Shown: positions 36,851 to 46,514, numbered from the stretch's first letter. The stretch: DNA of 64,000 nucleotides from Leptolyngbya sp. SIOISBB (GCA_010671905.1 JAAHII010000001.1:3472001-3536000); one strand, 5' to 3'. A program made the numbers and translations. The notes: generated by a model from the sequence alone, not told the origin.

Positions 36851-38719
36851 ATGGTCAGTCAAGTCGCTCGTTCGCAGTCCACAACCAGTCCAGCAGCAGA
36901 TGATGCGGAGCAGTTAGCGCGGCTTCGTCATACCTGTGCTCATGTGTTGGCTATGGCGGTGCAAACCCTGTTCCCGGAGACTAAAGTTACCATTGGCCCC
37001 TGCACCGATACGGGCTTTTACTACGACTTTGACCGGGCAGAACCCTTTACACCTGAGGATCTCAAGCGCATCACCACCGAAATGCGGCGCATCATTCGGG
37101 CGAATCTGCCGATCATTCGCGAAACCGTAGAGCGCGATGACATCCGGGCTGAAATTGAGCAGCTGAACGAACCCTACAAGCTGGAAATTCTCGACAGCAT
37201 CCCCACCGATGAGCCGATTACCCGCTACTACATCGGTTGTCCCGACTCGCTGCCCGTCACCGCAGAGCCGTCTCTGTTCAATCCACCCCCTGCCAATACC
37301 CCGAGCCCGGCAACGCGTTGCTGGTGGGATTTGTGTGCCGGTCCTCACCTGAGCCGTACCGGTGAACTGCACCCCAAAGCCTTTGCGCTAGAGAGTGTGG
37401 CCGGAGCCTACTGGCGGGGCGATGAAACTCAACCGCAGCTTCAGCGTATTTACGGCACTGCGTGGGAAACACCAGAACAATTAAAAGCCTACCTAACGCA
37501 AAAAGAGGAAGCCAAACGTCGCGACCATCGCAAACTGGGGCAGACCTTGAATCTGTTCAGCATTCAAGAGGCGGCTGGGGGTGGGCTGGTGTTCTGGCAT
37601 CCCAAGGGAGCCCGAATGCGCCTGCTGATTGAGGATTACTGGCGTCAGGCCCACCTGCAGGCGGGCTATGAGCTGCTCTACACCCCCCACATTGCCAATC
37701 GCGACCTCTGGCAAACCTCTGGGCATCTCGACTTTTATCAAGAGAACATGTTTGAGCAGATCGCTGTGGAAACGCAGCAGTATCAGCTCAAACCCATGAA
37801 CTGTCCTTTCCACGTGCTGACCTATCAGCATCAGCTCCACTCTTATCGAGAGTTGCCGATTCGCTGGGCCGAACTGGGCACGGTGTATCGCTATGAGCGA
37901 TCGGGGGTGCTCCACGGACTGATGCGCGTACGCGGGTTTACCCAGGATGATGCTCACATTTTCTGCCTGCCGGAGCAGGTAACCGATGAGATTCTGGGGG
38001 TGTTGAACCTGACAGAACAGATTTTGTCGGACTTTGGCTTTACCGACTATGAGGTAAATCTTTCGACCCGTCCGGCCAAGTCTGTGGGCAGCGACGAAAT
38101 TTGGGAACTGGCGACCTCGGCGTTGCAAAAAGCGCTGGATATCAAAGAGTGGGCCTACGTGGTTGATGAGGGGGGCGGTGCCTTCTACGGTCCCAAAATC
38201 GATATCAAGATCAAGGATGCCATCGGTCGGCTGTGGCAGTGCTCCACAATTCAGGTGGACTTTAACCTGCCGGAGCGCTTTGATTTGAACTATGTTGCAG
38301 CGGATGGCTCCCGGCAGCGGCCAATTATGATTCACCGGGCTATTTTTGGTTCCCTGGAACGATTTTTCGGCATTCTGGTGGAAAACTATGCGGGGATTTT
38401 TCCCTTGTGGCTGGCTCCGGTACAGGTGCGACTGTTGCCCGTGAGTGATGCTCAGCGTGACTACGCCAATCAGGTGGCCCAGACATTGCAACAACAAGGT
38501 TTCCGAGTGGAGGTGGATACCAGTGGTGAGCGTCTGGGTAAGCAAATTCGCACCGCAGAATTAGAGAAGATTCCGGTTATTTCTGTGATCGGTCAGCGAG
38601 AAATGGACTCTCAGACATTAGGCGTGCGCACCCGTCAGAGTGGTGATTTGGGAGCGCTGAAAGTACCAGAAGTCGTCGAGAAATTGCAAGGGGCGATCGC
38701 TCAGAAGACTATCTGTTAG
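36851..38719 (+). CDS. thrS: Threonyl-tRNA synthetase, second copy type
   Basis: Charges tRNA-Thr. 622 residues; it starts directly at the editing domain (HTCAH at 27-31 and CAGPH near 165) and lacks the N-terminal TGS domain of standard ThrRS. The class II core is complete: MNCPFH (Cys near 318), RYERSGVLHGLMRVRGFTQDDAH (motif 2, His near 370) and IMIHRAIFGSLERF (His near 494), so the active-site zinc ligands are retained, followed by an anticodon domain. A Zur-type box 14 bp upstream marks it as the zinc-starvation copy known in other cyanobacteria. The constitutive copy should be elsewhere. Confidence 0.95.
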   Translation: MVSQVARSQSTTSPAADDAEQLARLRHTCAHVLAMAVQTLFPETKVTIGPCTDTGFYYDFDRAEPFTPEDLKRITTEMRRIIRANLPIIRETVERDDIRAEIEQLNEPYKLEILDSIPTDEPITRYYIGCPDSLPVTAEPSLFNPPPANTPSPATRCWWDLCAGPHLSRTGELHPKAFALESVAGAYWRGDETQPQLQRIYGTAWETPEQLKAYLTQKEEAKRRDHRKLGQTLNLFSIQEAAGGGLVFWHPKGARMRLLIEDYWRQAHLQAGYELLYTPHIANRDLWQTSGHLDFYQENMFEQIAVETQQYQLKPMNCPFHVLTYQHQLHSYRELPIRWAELGTVYRYERSGVLHGLMRVRGFTQDDAHIFCLPEQVTDEILGVLNLTEQILSDFGFTDYEVNLSTRPAKSVGSDEIWELATSALQKALDIKEWAYVVDEGGGAFYGPKIDIKIKDAIGRLWQCSTIQVDFNLPERFDLNYVAADGSRQRPIMIHRAIFGSLERFFGILVENYAGIFPLWLAPVQVRLLPVSDAQRDYANQVAQTLQQQGFRVEVDTSGERLGKQIRTAELEKIPVISVIGQREMDSQTLGVRTRQSGDLGALKVPEVVEKLQGAIAQKTIC

Positions 38720-38798
38720 TCATTATTTTCGGTTTCTCAAACGTCAAAGTGAACCGATGAGGTTTCACAAAGTTGCTCAAGTAATGAGGTAAACGTCC

Positions 38799-38987
38799 AT
38801 GACTGTCGTTCAGCACTACGCAACCAATTGTCTAGAAAACGTCAAGGTGATGCTGATTTCTCCAAGCCAAACTCTAGCATCATCGACGGTGGAATATTGC
38901 ATTTCCAGCGGGTTTGTCAAAATCATGCCCGCTGATGGTCGCACCTTGATTACCCACATCAGTAATGTGGTGATTGAAGTGACCTGA
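38799..38987 (+). CDS. Small unknown protein between thrS and the FGE-like gene
   Basis: 62 residues (MTVVQHYATNCLENVKVMLI, then TVEYCISSGFVKIMPADGR) with a GAGGT ribosome site before the ATG. It is 13 bp from the next start, so co-translated. Not recognised; composition suggests a small soluble beta-rich protein. Confidence 0.6.
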   Translation: MTVVQHYATNCLENVKVMLISPSQTLASSTVEYCISSGFVKIMPADGRTLITHISNVVIEVT

Positions 38988-39000
38988 TGTGACAAGCGTA

Positions 39001-39879
39001 ATGTCCTTTGAGTTTGAGACAGTTTATCTCAACGGATTGGGTCAAGTCCGTGAATCTGGTCGCCATACTGGAATCTGTTTCACGGAAGAACTGACACGTG
39101 GAGTCAATATAGAATTGATGTTGATTCCAGGCGGATCTTTTTTAATGGGTGCCGCTTCTGATGAAATGGGGCATCCCTCTGATGAAATCCCTCAACATCC
39201 TGTGACAGTTGACGCTTTTTGGATGGGTAAGTTTTTGGTGACACAGGCTCAGTGGAAAGCGATCGCTGATCTTCCTTTAATTCGTGATGAACTAGAGCGA
39301 ATGCCCGCCTGCTACCGGGGGGCTGATCGCCCAGTTGAGCAAGTCTCCTGGTTTGAGGCGATCGAGTTTTGTGAAAGACTAGCAACCAAAACAGGTCGCT
39401 CTTATCGATTGCCCAGCGAAGCAGAATGGGAATATGCCTGTCGTGCTGCAACATCTACCCCATTTCATTTTGGCGATATCCTCACGCGATCAGTGGCGAA
39501 TTACAACAGTCAGGCCAGCATCAGTAAAACCCAGAAACGCGGCAAGCAGACAACCCCCGTCGGCAACTTTGGGATTGCCAATGCGTTTGGTTTGTACGAT
39601 ATGCACGGCAATGTTTACGAATGGTGCGCAGATCATTGGCACGTTAACTATTATGGTGCTCCAACCGATGGTACAGCCTGGATTAGGGATGGGGATTCAA
39701 CTCGGCGAGTCATTCGTGGCGGCTCTTGGAATGATGTTGCGGCCAACTGTCGGTCAGCGTTTCGTGCGCCGGATGATGCAGAAGATGGGCATGATGACTT
39801 GGGATTTCGAGTTGTTTGTCAAGATGTCGGCATTCTGGAGCGCTCGGAACCTGGCAGAAGGCGAACCACGTTGGTGTAA
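39001..39879 (+). CDS. Formylglycine-generating-enzyme (SUMF1) family protein
   Basis: 292 residues of the FGE-sulfatase/SUMF1 fold: IPGGSFLMGAASDEMGHPSD, HPVTVDAFWMGKFLVTQAQW, the PVEQVSWFEAIEFCERLATK block, YRLPSEAEWEYACRA, GLYDMHGNVYEWCADHWH and VIRGGSWNDVAANCRSAFR, closing with DLGFRVV. True FGE uses a Cys pair with copper; one equivalent Cys (NCRSA) is visible, the other is not, so it is more likely a general member of this family. Start ATG 39001; a GTG lies four codons upstream. Same orientation as thrS. Confidence 0.9.
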   Translation: MSFEFETVYLNGLGQVRESGRHTGICFTEELTRGVNIELMLIPGGSFLMGAASDEMGHPSDEIPQHPVTVDAFWMGKFLVTQAQWKAIADLPLIRDELERMPACYRGADRPVEQVSWFEAIEFCERLATKTGRSYRLPSEAEWEYACRAATSTPFHFGDILTRSVANYNSQASISKTQKRGKQTTPVGNFGIANAFGLYDMHGNVYEWCADHWHVNYYGAPTDGTAWIRDGDSTRRVIRGGSWNDVAANCRSAFRAPDDAEDGHDDLGFRVVCQDVGILERSEPGRRRTTLV

Positions 39880-40058
39880 TCCTGACAGCACCGGGCGAAA
39901 AGAACCGGCGAAGTGCATCGTCAAAGATGTGGTTGAAGCTGTAACCGTTGCTTGTTTTCCCGACTTATACACCGCATTGAGCGACAATCCCCCTGATCAA
40001 GTCCAAAAAATCACACTGACGTCTACTCCCTAACCAATACAGCCAGTGAGGTACTGTG

Positions 40059-40316
40059 ATGAACCTCTTTTCTCAATCTCGGCCCAAATCTAATCCAGCC
40101 GCTTTGCAACAGCTCAAGACCTGGATCTATGACCTGCTGAAACTTGACCCGGAGGTGTCGATCTCGGTGAGTCAGCTGCAGTGCCAAGAACCCGGTTGTC
40201 CGCCGATTGAAACCGCTATCACCATTTTGAGCCAGCCTGCCCAGCAATACAAAATCCACAAAGCGTTGGATGACATTGAGCAGGTCGATGTCATCCGCCT
40301 GTTTCAAACTGAGTAA
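40059..40316 (+). CDS. Small conserved-looking protein with a CxEPGCPPxET motif
   Basis: 85 residues from ATG 40059 (a GTG one codon earlier is possible). The core LQCQEPGCPPIETAITIL followed by QYKIHKALDDI is distinctive. I associate this motif with small proteins that neighbour COG0523 genes, but have no function to offer. Five bases separate it from the DUF1636 gene, so they form one unit. Confidence 0.75.
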   Translation: MNLFSQSRPKSNPAALQQLKTWIYDLLKLDPEVSISVSQLQCQEPGCPPIETAITILSQPAQQYKIHKALDDIEQVDVIRLFQTE

Positions 40317-40321
40317 ATGCC

Positions 40322-40708
40322 ATGTCTCAGCACACGTTATTTATTTGCACTTCCTGCGCCTTTGCCGCTGGTCAACGAGAGCACTTGGGCCAGCGGGGAG
40401 GGTATCAGCTTTGGCAGCGTTTGTTGAAATGTCAGCAACAAGGGCAGCTACCGCCGACTGTTAAGGTTCAACCGGTGGAGTGCCTCAGTGCCTGCAATCG
40501 GTTCTGCACGATCGCGATCGCCTCTCCCGCAAAGACAACCCTCATGTTTGGCGATTTGCCCGCTCTCGACAGCGCGACTGCCATTGTTCAATTGGCGATT
40601 CAGTATGCGGCCAGTGGCGATGGGGTGATACCCCGTAGGGACCGTCTTACCCTGCTGCAGAAAGGAATTCTGGCTCGTATTCCGCCCGTGCTGCCTCCTC
40701 AGCCCTGA
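40322..40708 (+). CDS. DUF1636-family metal-binding protein
   Basis: 128 residues with the thioredoxin-fold, ferredoxin-like Cys set of DUF1636: LFICTSCAF (CxxC) and VECLSACNRFCTIAI (CxxxCxxxC). Probably binds Fe-S or zinc. Members often sit next to COG0523 zinc genes, which fits this location. Directly follows the small CxEPGCPP protein. Confidence 0.85.
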   Translation: MSQHTLFICTSCAFAAGQREHLGQRGGYQLWQRLLKCQQQGQLPPTVKVQPVECLSACNRFCTIAIASPAKTTLMFGDLPALDSATAIVQLAIQYAASGDGVIPRRDRLTLLQKGILARIPPVLPPQP

Positions 40709-40844
40709 GGAATGTGTTAGCTTACACTGTGGGCTTATTGAGAATAAATATCATTTATGTAGCTGTCAGAGGATTGACGGGTATCGCATACTCTGGCAAC
40801 CCATTTCCGATATGCAGGCGAGATGCGGCTCACTTTGAGCTTGT

Positions 40845-41426
40845 ATGCATCAATTTGCTTCCACCCCAGCCCCAGTGACTCAGCCCGTGATTTATCAATT
40901 CAAACGACGAGAGAGCATTCCCCTACGGAAAAACACCCTGTGGCATTTCCAGACTGGAGCTGCTCGCCTGTTGACCCTCTCTGAAGAGGGTGCCGCCATT
41001 ACTTTGGGGTTTTGGGGCGCGGGCGATTTTACTGGACAGCCGCTCATCGGCATTCAACCCTGCGAGTTGGAATGCCTGATGGATGTCGAAGCCGTTCGAC
41101 TACATCTTGAGCAGTGTCGGGAATTGCCACAGGTGACGATGGCCCATCTGCATCAGATGCAAGCGCTGATTCGCATGCGACAGGGCAACATGCCGCAGCG
41201 GTTACAACTGCTGCTCATCTGGTTGGGACAGAAGTTTGGTTGCCCCACCGAGGGCGGGCAGTTGATTCAGCTGCGATTAACTCACCAAGAACTGGCTGAC
41301 ACCATCGGCACCACCCGCGTGACAGTCACTCGACTCATGCAAAATCTGGAACAGCAGGGCAGCCTCTGCTATTCCAGACAACAGATTGTTTTACGGCAAA
41401 CCTGGTGGTGCGATCGCACGGCCTGA
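40845..41426 (+). CDS. Crp/Fnr-family transcriptional regulator
   Basis: 193 residues: a short cyclic-nucleotide-type sensor half (WHFQTGAARLLTLSEEGAAI, FWGAGDFTGQPLIG) and a Crp helix-turn-helix (LTHQELADTIGTTRVTVTRLMQNLEQQG, written here with positions about 145-172). No cAMP-binding RxSxxE-type motif is seen, so it senses something else or is constitutive. A weak Zur-like sequence lies at 40741-40757 upstream. Confidence 0.9.
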   Translation: MHQFASTPAPVTQPVIYQFKRRESIPLRKNTLWHFQTGAARLLTLSEEGAAITLGFWGAGDFTGQPLIGIQPCELECLMDVEAVRLHLEQCRELPQVTMAHLHQMQALIRMRQGNMPQRLQLLLIWLGQKFGCPTEGGQLIQLRLTHQELADTIGTTRVTVTRLMQNLEQQGSLCYSRQQIVLRQTWWCDRTA

Positions 41427-41592
41427 TCGGATGACTTAGTCTATCGGACCATTTATGACAAGCTGCAGTTTGATCAGGTCGCCCTGGATGCTTGAAACAG
41501 CTTCCTAGCATGTATTTCAATTCCGCATTCCGACCTCTGCATTCCGCATTTTGCCCTGAAAATAAACCCGTCAAACTCTGATTCGATGTTTC

Positions 41593-42815
41593 TCAAGCGA
41601 CCTGTTTCGTGAGGTCAACCTGATAGCCAAGTTTTTCCAGTCGCCGCTGTAAGCGATTCACAACGGTCTGTTCCTTGCGTTCATCACAGTAGTTGGCCCC
41701 GAGGTCTTGATACTCCGTTTTGCGGGAGAGGAGGTGATAGGCGATGGTGAGAATGGAGTGAGCGACGGCAATGGCGGCGCGTTTTTTTGCCCCGCCGAGC
41801 GGCGAGACGCTGATACTGGGACTGGAGGTAAGTGTCCTTTTTCCGCCCGGCAGCATGGGCAGCTTCGGTGAGGGTAGTGCGGAGATAGCGATTGCCGTGG
41901 CCGGTGCGACCATGTTTGCGCTTACCGGCACTGGTATTGTTGCCAGGACAGAGTTTAGCCCAAGAGGCGAGATGTTGAGCGGAAGGAAAACGACTCATGT
42001 CCCAGCCGATTTCGGCGAGGAGTTCTTGCGCCCCTCGGGGCCCCACCCCGGGAATGGTCTGCAGTCGTTTCAGGTCATCCTCCAAAGGGCGCAACCGCTC
42101 CCCCAATTTCGAGGTCGAGCCGTAAGATGCGAGCATCCAGGGCAGCCAAATGACCTAATTGTTCCTGGAGGAGAAACCGTTGGTGGGCCCCCATCAGCCC
42201 CTGTAAGGCTTGCACGAGTTCGTCATGTTTATTGCGCAAGCGCCCTTTCGCTAAGTTAGCCAGCGTTTCCGGATCGTCTTCGCCGTTCACCATCGCTCCC
42301 AGCATCAGCCGCACACTCTTGCCGGTCAACTTGCTGGCGACGGCACCCAGTTTGATGTTGGCACCTTCCAGCACTTTCTCTAAGCGGTTGAACTCCCGCG
42401 CGCGCTCCTCAATCAGGCTGCGCCGATAGCGCATCAGTTCCCGCAGTTCCCGCTGTGCTTTGGGAGGCACAAAGCTCCGGCGCAACAGCCCATGACGCAT
42501 CAGGTCACACAGCCAGTGACTATCCTGTACGTCGGTCTTGCGACCCGGCACCGCTCGAAAGTCCCGCGCGTTCACCAACCACAGGTCAAAGTCATCCCCT
42601 TCCAACAGGTTGTAAAGCGGTTTCCAGTACACCCCCGTCGATTCCATCACCACTTGCTGCACCTCGCACTCGTGCAGCCAATCTGCCAATTCCAGCAACT
42701 CAGTCGTCATCATGCCAAAACTGCGGGTTTCCTTCAGCCTCGGCGTCTGCACATGCACCACACTTTGACGTTTACCGATATCAATCGCGGCGACTTCTCG
42801 ATAGACTACTTCCAT
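41593..42815 (-). pseudogene. IS110-family transposase with two frameshifts
   Basis: DEDD-type transposase. The N-terminal frame (42815 down to about 42080) begins MEVVYREVAAIDIGKRQSVV and includes VMESTGVYW and VPGRKTDVQDSHWL, giving Asp, Glu and Asp of the RuvC-like site. The C-terminal frame reads LQTIPGVGPRGAQELLAEIG and LCPGNNTSAGKRKHGRTGHG (with the Ser/transposase_20 region), then a third frame ends AAIAVAHSILTIAYHLLSR to 41593. The first break is in a G5 run near 42085, the second in an A7 run near 41785. It is either dead or these are base-calling errors. Confidence 0.9.
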
Positions 42816-42851
42816 CACTCCAGTCTCCAACGTCGACAAACACGGTTCACT

Positions 42852-42940
42852 AGCCGTTTTTTTACAGGAAGAGTTTGCCCTGCGTACTCCCGCTCGTGAC
42901 GTCGCGAGCGGGGTGACAATTCGGAGTACCTCAAACGGCT
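42852..42940. ncRNA. Nested stem structure upstream of the IS110 transposase
   Basis: Three nested perfect arms flank one loop: AGCCGTTT (42852-42859) with AAACGGCT (42933-42940); GTACTCC (42884-42890) with GGAGTAC (42923-42929); CCCGCTCG (42889-42896) with CGAGCGGG (42905-42912). It sits in the non-coding end of the IS110 element just upstream of the transposase start, where members of this family encode the bridge RNA. Assignment as a bridge RNA is an inference. Confidence 0.5.
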
Positions 42941-43158
42941 TGGGTCAGGTTGCTATACGGGGTACATCACACCAAATATGCGCCGACCTCGCAGAACCGA
43001 TATCTGACATATACTCCCTTTTCATCCTTTGGAGTGTCGCCACTGCGTCATGAGCCGTTGCTATACAGCTTCCGGCTCGACGAGATTCAACCTGGTGGTG
43101 ATCATGAAGCGGAAATCGTTCCCTACCCAACAGCTTGACGACTAAATTTAAATTAGAA

Positions 43159-43173
43159 TGATAATCATTATCA
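43159..43173. promoter_or_regulatory. Zur-type box
   Basis: TGATAATCATTATCA, a perfect palindrome around its central base, 69 bp upstream of the second WD40 gene. An extra AGAA precedes it. Confidence 0.85.
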
Positions 43174-43242
43174 CTTTGTCTTGGTGTGCGGGTCAGAGTT
43201 TCTGGCGACCGGTCAGTTCATCCCGTTAGTTCAGATTGTCCT

Positions 43243-44352
43243 ATGTCCTCTCTCGAACCCCTGGTAGAACTTCAGGCTCAGCGATCGCTGTCGGAATACA
43301 TTACCGCCTTGGTTTGGTCGCCAGTCGGGAACAGGTTGGCGATCGCTTCTGCGGCTGGGGAGGTGCTTCTGTGGCAAGACTTTCAAGCAACCCTATTGCA
43401 GGCCGCCAATGGCGCTTCTATTGATGTTCTAGGGTTTTCTGGTGAGGGGCAGTGGTTGGCTGCAGCCGGTCAGGCTGGGGAGGTGATGCTCTGGCGGCTG
43501 TCTGCTGACTCGCCTGAACTGGTCGAGACCCTGACCTGGGGTTCAGCCTGGATCGATCGCCTACAGTGGCACCCCCATCAACCCTGGCTCGCTTATAACT
43601 GTGGCAAAACAGTTCAGATTTGGGCTGCCGACCAAGGTGAAACCCTGGCCACCCTGGAATTGTCTGCCAATGTGCAGGATCTGGGCTGGTCTCCCGATGG
43701 CACTCACCTGGCGGTTTCGGCTCAGCAACGGGTTCAAATTTGGGAAACGTCTCGCTGGAGCTCCCCTCAATATGAATGGGCACTGCAGGCTGCCAGTCGA
43801 GTCTTGAAATGGTCCCCTGAGGGAGCTTATCTGGCTTCAGCTAATCAGGATAACAGTGTCGGCGTCCTCACCTGGAACAACGTCCGTGCCCTGAAGCCAT
43901 CTTCGGCTCATCAAGCCGATTTGCCCGCTCTGCTGGCAGGGCTGCCCGGCAAGGTGCGGCAACTCGCCTGGGCCGATATTCCAGATGTTGATCGTTCTCC
44001 CATTTTGGCAACCGCCACGCGGAACCTGGTTGTCATGTGGATCCTGATTCCCGAGGAGGGGTGGCAGAGTTGGTTGCTGGATTTGCACCAAGACACCATT
44101 CTGGATGTGGCCTTTCAGCCCCAAACTGGCTTGCTGGCCTCCCTATCCGAGGATGGCTGCATTCTACTGTGGCAGGCGGCTATAGAACCCATGCAAGTAC
44201 TGAAAGGAGCCCAGGAGGGCTTTTCCTGTTTGACCTGGCACTCGACCGGAGAGTACTTGGCTGCGGGGGGTCAGCAGGGTGAGGTGCTGGTGTGGAGCCT
44301 CTGCCCCGATGCCAGACAGCGGCTTTGTCAGCCACTGGAGGCGCTATCGTGA
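43243..44352 (+). CDS. WD40-repeat protein, second paralogue
   Basis: 369 residues from ATG 43243. Seven WD40-like blades end in VLLWQ, VMLWR, VQIWA, VQIWE, GVLTW, VVMWI, ILLWQ and VLVWS. It is a paralogue of the WD40 gene at 25367: both open with SEYITALVWSP or NDYVTAIAWSP and keep ASAAGEVLL or ASAAGEILL. Preceded by a Zur-type box and translationally coupled to the next gene (GTGA overlap). Confidence 0.88.
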   Translation: MSSLEPLVELQAQRSLSEYITALVWSPVGNRLAIASAAGEVLLWQDFQATLLQAANGASIDVLGFSGEGQWLAAAGQAGEVMLWRLSADSPELVETLTWGSAWIDRLQWHPHQPWLAYNCGKTVQIWAADQGETLATLELSANVQDLGWSPDGTHLAVSAQQRVQIWETSRWSSPQYEWALQAASRVLKWSPEGAYLASANQDNSVGVLTWNNVRALKPSSAHQADLPALLAGLPGKVRQLAWADIPDVDRSPILATATRNLVVMWILIPEEGWQSWLLDLHQDTILDVAFQPQTGLLASLSEDGCILLWQAAIEPMQVLKGAQEGFSCLTWHSTGEYLAAGGQQGEVLVWSLCPDARQRLCQPLEALS

Positions 44353-44876
44353 GTCTGAGTTCTCTCTTACCCGCGTTCGGCGAAGCCATTCGTTGCCCCT
44401 GCTGCAATCACCCGATTCCGGCACTGGTGTTGACGAATGCCTATCTCTGCCCCCGCCATGGTCTGTTTGAAGTCAGTGTTGCTGAGGATGGTATTATCCA
44501 TCTCGGCTCGGGGCGGCACTGGCGGTTCTGGCAGGGCCAATGGTATCGCCAGCATCAGCAAGTCGAGAGCCTACGAGCCGAAATTTTTGCGGCGCTCGAT
44601 CATCTCCACCATCAGGGGTTTTACGCAACCGGAATCACTCTGGCCCAGCGATATCGAAAGTTGGTAACCCCTTATGTAGAGTCCCGGTCTGATTGGTTTC
44701 GCCAGGTCTACTACAGTAAGTTGCGTTTATTTGGGTTGCCGGTCACCTTTCAGCCCGATACGCAGACGGGTTCTCGATGGCAGGTGATCGCCTTTGAACT
44801 TGCTAAAAAGCTGGGGTCACCCAAAACCTACCGCTATTTCGTCTGTACTCGCATGAATGAGGGATTGAGGAAATGA
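44349..44876 (+). CDS. Conserved cyanobacterial-type protein with a CPCC motif
   Basis: 175 residues from GTG 44349, which overlaps the WD40 stop by four bases. The N-terminal Cys motif IRCPCCNHPIPALVLTNAYLC plus PRHGLFEV could bind a metal. Later segments (HWRFWQGQWYRQHQ, GFYATGITLAQRYRKLV) look like a cyanobacteria-restricted family similar to TIGR02652; I am not certain of that name. Co-expressed with a Zur-controlled WD40 gene. Confidence 0.75.
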   Translation: MSLSSLLPAFGEAIRCPCCNHPIPALVLTNAYLCPRHGLFEVSVAEDGIIHLGSGRHWRFWQGQWYRQHQQVESLRAEIFAALDHLHHQGFYATGITLAQRYRKLVTPYVESRSDWFRQVYYSKLRLFGLPVTFQPDTQTGSRWQVIAFELAKKLGSPKTYRYFVCTRMNEGLRK

Positions 44877-44963
44877 AGACTGGAAAAAGTAGCCAGAATC
44901 ACGCTCATTCTCGCTGATCCATCTCGTTCACTGCTGATGACTTCCTAAGAGGAGGACAACACT

Positions 44964-45720
44964 ATGGCTCCACTGCTCATTCTGGCTCATGTTGAGGCGG
45001 CTGGTCGGTTAACGGCGTTGCTGAACGGGCAGCTGACGCCGACAGCGATCGCTGCCGGAATTGCGATCGCGTATGCCTTCGGTGCGGTGCATGCGCTTTC
45101 CCCCGGACACGGCAAAACTCTGGTGGGCGCTTATCTGGTGGGCAGCCGAGGCACCCCGCAGGCCGCTCTTTGGCTGGGGTTAACCACTACGGTGACTCAT
45201 ACCCTGACGGTTTTCATTTTGGGAGTGATCACTTTGCTAGCCTCCCATTACATTGATCTTGACCGGATTTATCCGATCTTGGGAGCCGTCAGTGGGTTGG
45301 CGATTTGTCTGGTGGGGCTGCGGCTACTGGGCATGCGCTTGAGGGATGGACATCACCATCACCACCACAGCGATCATCACCACCACGCTCATCATCACCA
45401 TGACGATCAATCGAGGGCAGACTGGTCATCGATTTTGGCCATTGGTATTTCGGGTGGGTTGGTGCCCTGTCCATCGGCCCTGGTTTTGTTGTTAAGCGCG
45501 ATCGCCCTCCACCAAATCGCCTACGGGTTAGTGCTCATCGGTGGCTTTAGTTTAGGCCTCGCCTCCGTGCTGACTAGCCTGGGACTAGCCGCTGTTTATG
45601 GACAACAGTGGCTGGAAAAAATCCCCCTTGGGAGCTGGAGTAATGCAGCGGCTGTCAGTGGTCAGTGCTCTAGCAACAGTCTGCATTGGTTTGGGTCTGA
45701 CCACAGTGGCAGTGATGGGA
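44964..45720 (+). CDS. NicO/RcnA-like metal exporter, C-terminus frameshifted
   Basis: Membrane protein with about six helices and the family motifs HALSPGHGKTLVGAYLVGSRG and THTLTVFILGVITL, then a long His-rich loop (about residues 128-150) and GISGGLVPCPSALVLLLS. Predicted Ni/Co or other divalent-metal efflux or allocation. Near 45635 the frame leaves the expected one; restoring it gives MQRLSVVSALATVCIGLGLT, the normal last helix, ending TAA at 45720. As read, the frame runs to 45806 with an unrelated tail. Its 3' end recurs at 46515 and 53139. Confidence 0.82.
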
Positions 45721-45768
45721 TAAGGCGTAGGAACGGTTGGGGGCGCGGCTACCGACAAGGCAACTCAA

Positions 45769-46110
45769 CTAGGATCGCGAGGGTAAAAGCGGCTCAAGAT
45801 CATTGAGCAACTGAGGCAGGCTGGTTTGCAGCGTCGCCCAGACCCGTTTGATGTCAACATTTCCATAGTCGTGGATAAGTTTGTCACGCATCCCAGCGAT
45901 CGCTCGCCAATCAATGGCTGAATGCTGCGATCGGAACTCTGGTGACAGCCGTTTCACGGCTTCTCCCACAACGGCGATTTGATAGAGCACGGCTGACTGA
46001 GTTTTAAGATCGGTGGCAAAGTCGTTCAGGGTCAAGCCTTCCACAAATGCTAAGGCTGACTCAGCGGCCTGGGCAATATCGAGCAGCGATGCATGATCAC
46101 GCGGATACAT
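45769..46110 (-). CDS. HepT-like HEPN toxin
   Basis: 113 residues from ATG 46110 (MYPRDHASLLDIAQAAESAL). The HEPN RNase motif R-x4-6-H is present as RDKLIHDYGNVD. HepT is normally silenced by di- or tri-AMPylation by its MntA partner. The start overlaps the MntA gene by 14 bp. Lies between the NicO gene and a second copy of the NicO 3' end, in opposite orientation. Confidence 0.9.
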   Translation of the reverse strand: MYPRDHASLLDIAQAAESALAFVEGLTLNDFATDLKTQSAVLYQIAVVGEAVKRLSPEFRSQHSAIDWRAIAGMRDKLIHDYGNVDIKRVWATLQTSLPQLLNDLEPLLPSRS

Positions 46111-46426
46111 AGGTATCAGAGTAAACGACCTGAGCGGTATCGAGAATTTCGTCGCGGCGCAGCCAGTTATCGCTACTTGCAATAGCCTGTTTTTCTACCA
46201 GGTCAATATCGCGCCCCGTCAAATCCGTCAGTTCATACTCCATGTTGACGAGATCCAGCAGGGTCCAGGGAGCGTCAGGAGCGAAGGTGACGAGCACATC
46301 GATATCGCTGTCAGAATGGAAGTCGTCTCGCAAAACGGAGCCAAACAATGACAACTCCGTAATTTGCCATTTTTGGCAAAAGTGTTGAATGGTGTCGGGG
46401 GCTAGGTCAATTGGAAGACTGTTCAT
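46097..46426 (-). CDS. MntA-like nucleotidyltransferase antitoxin
   Basis: 109 residues with the minimal nucleotidyltransferase signature G-S-x10-D-x-D: LFGSVLRDDFHSDSDIDVLV (about residues 27-46). It would AMPylate the HepT toxin encoded downstream. ATG at 46426 gives the usual length. The two genes overlap by 14 bp. Confidence 0.92.
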   Translation of the reverse strand: MNSLPIDLAPDTIQHFCQKWQITELSLFGSVLRDDFHSDSDIDVLVTFAPDAPWTLLDLVNMEYELTDLTGRDIDLVEKQAIASSDNWLRRDEILDTAQVVYSDTYVSA

Positions 46427-46514
46427 GCTGCCATTCTAGAAAATGATGGTCGCTGCCAGCCATTTAGCTCAACCGTAGCCTACATCAGTGGAACGCGATC
46501 TCCGAAGGCCGTTC

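Noticed and set aside
37493-38545. A 350-codon open frame on the minus strand
   Set aside because: Fully antisense to thrS; composition and lack of any motif mark it as a shadow.
44964-45806. The long C-terminal tail of the NicO exporter as native sequence
   Set aside because: The two orphan copies and the other frame show that the native end is the helix ending at TAA 45720; the longer tail arises after a frameshift.
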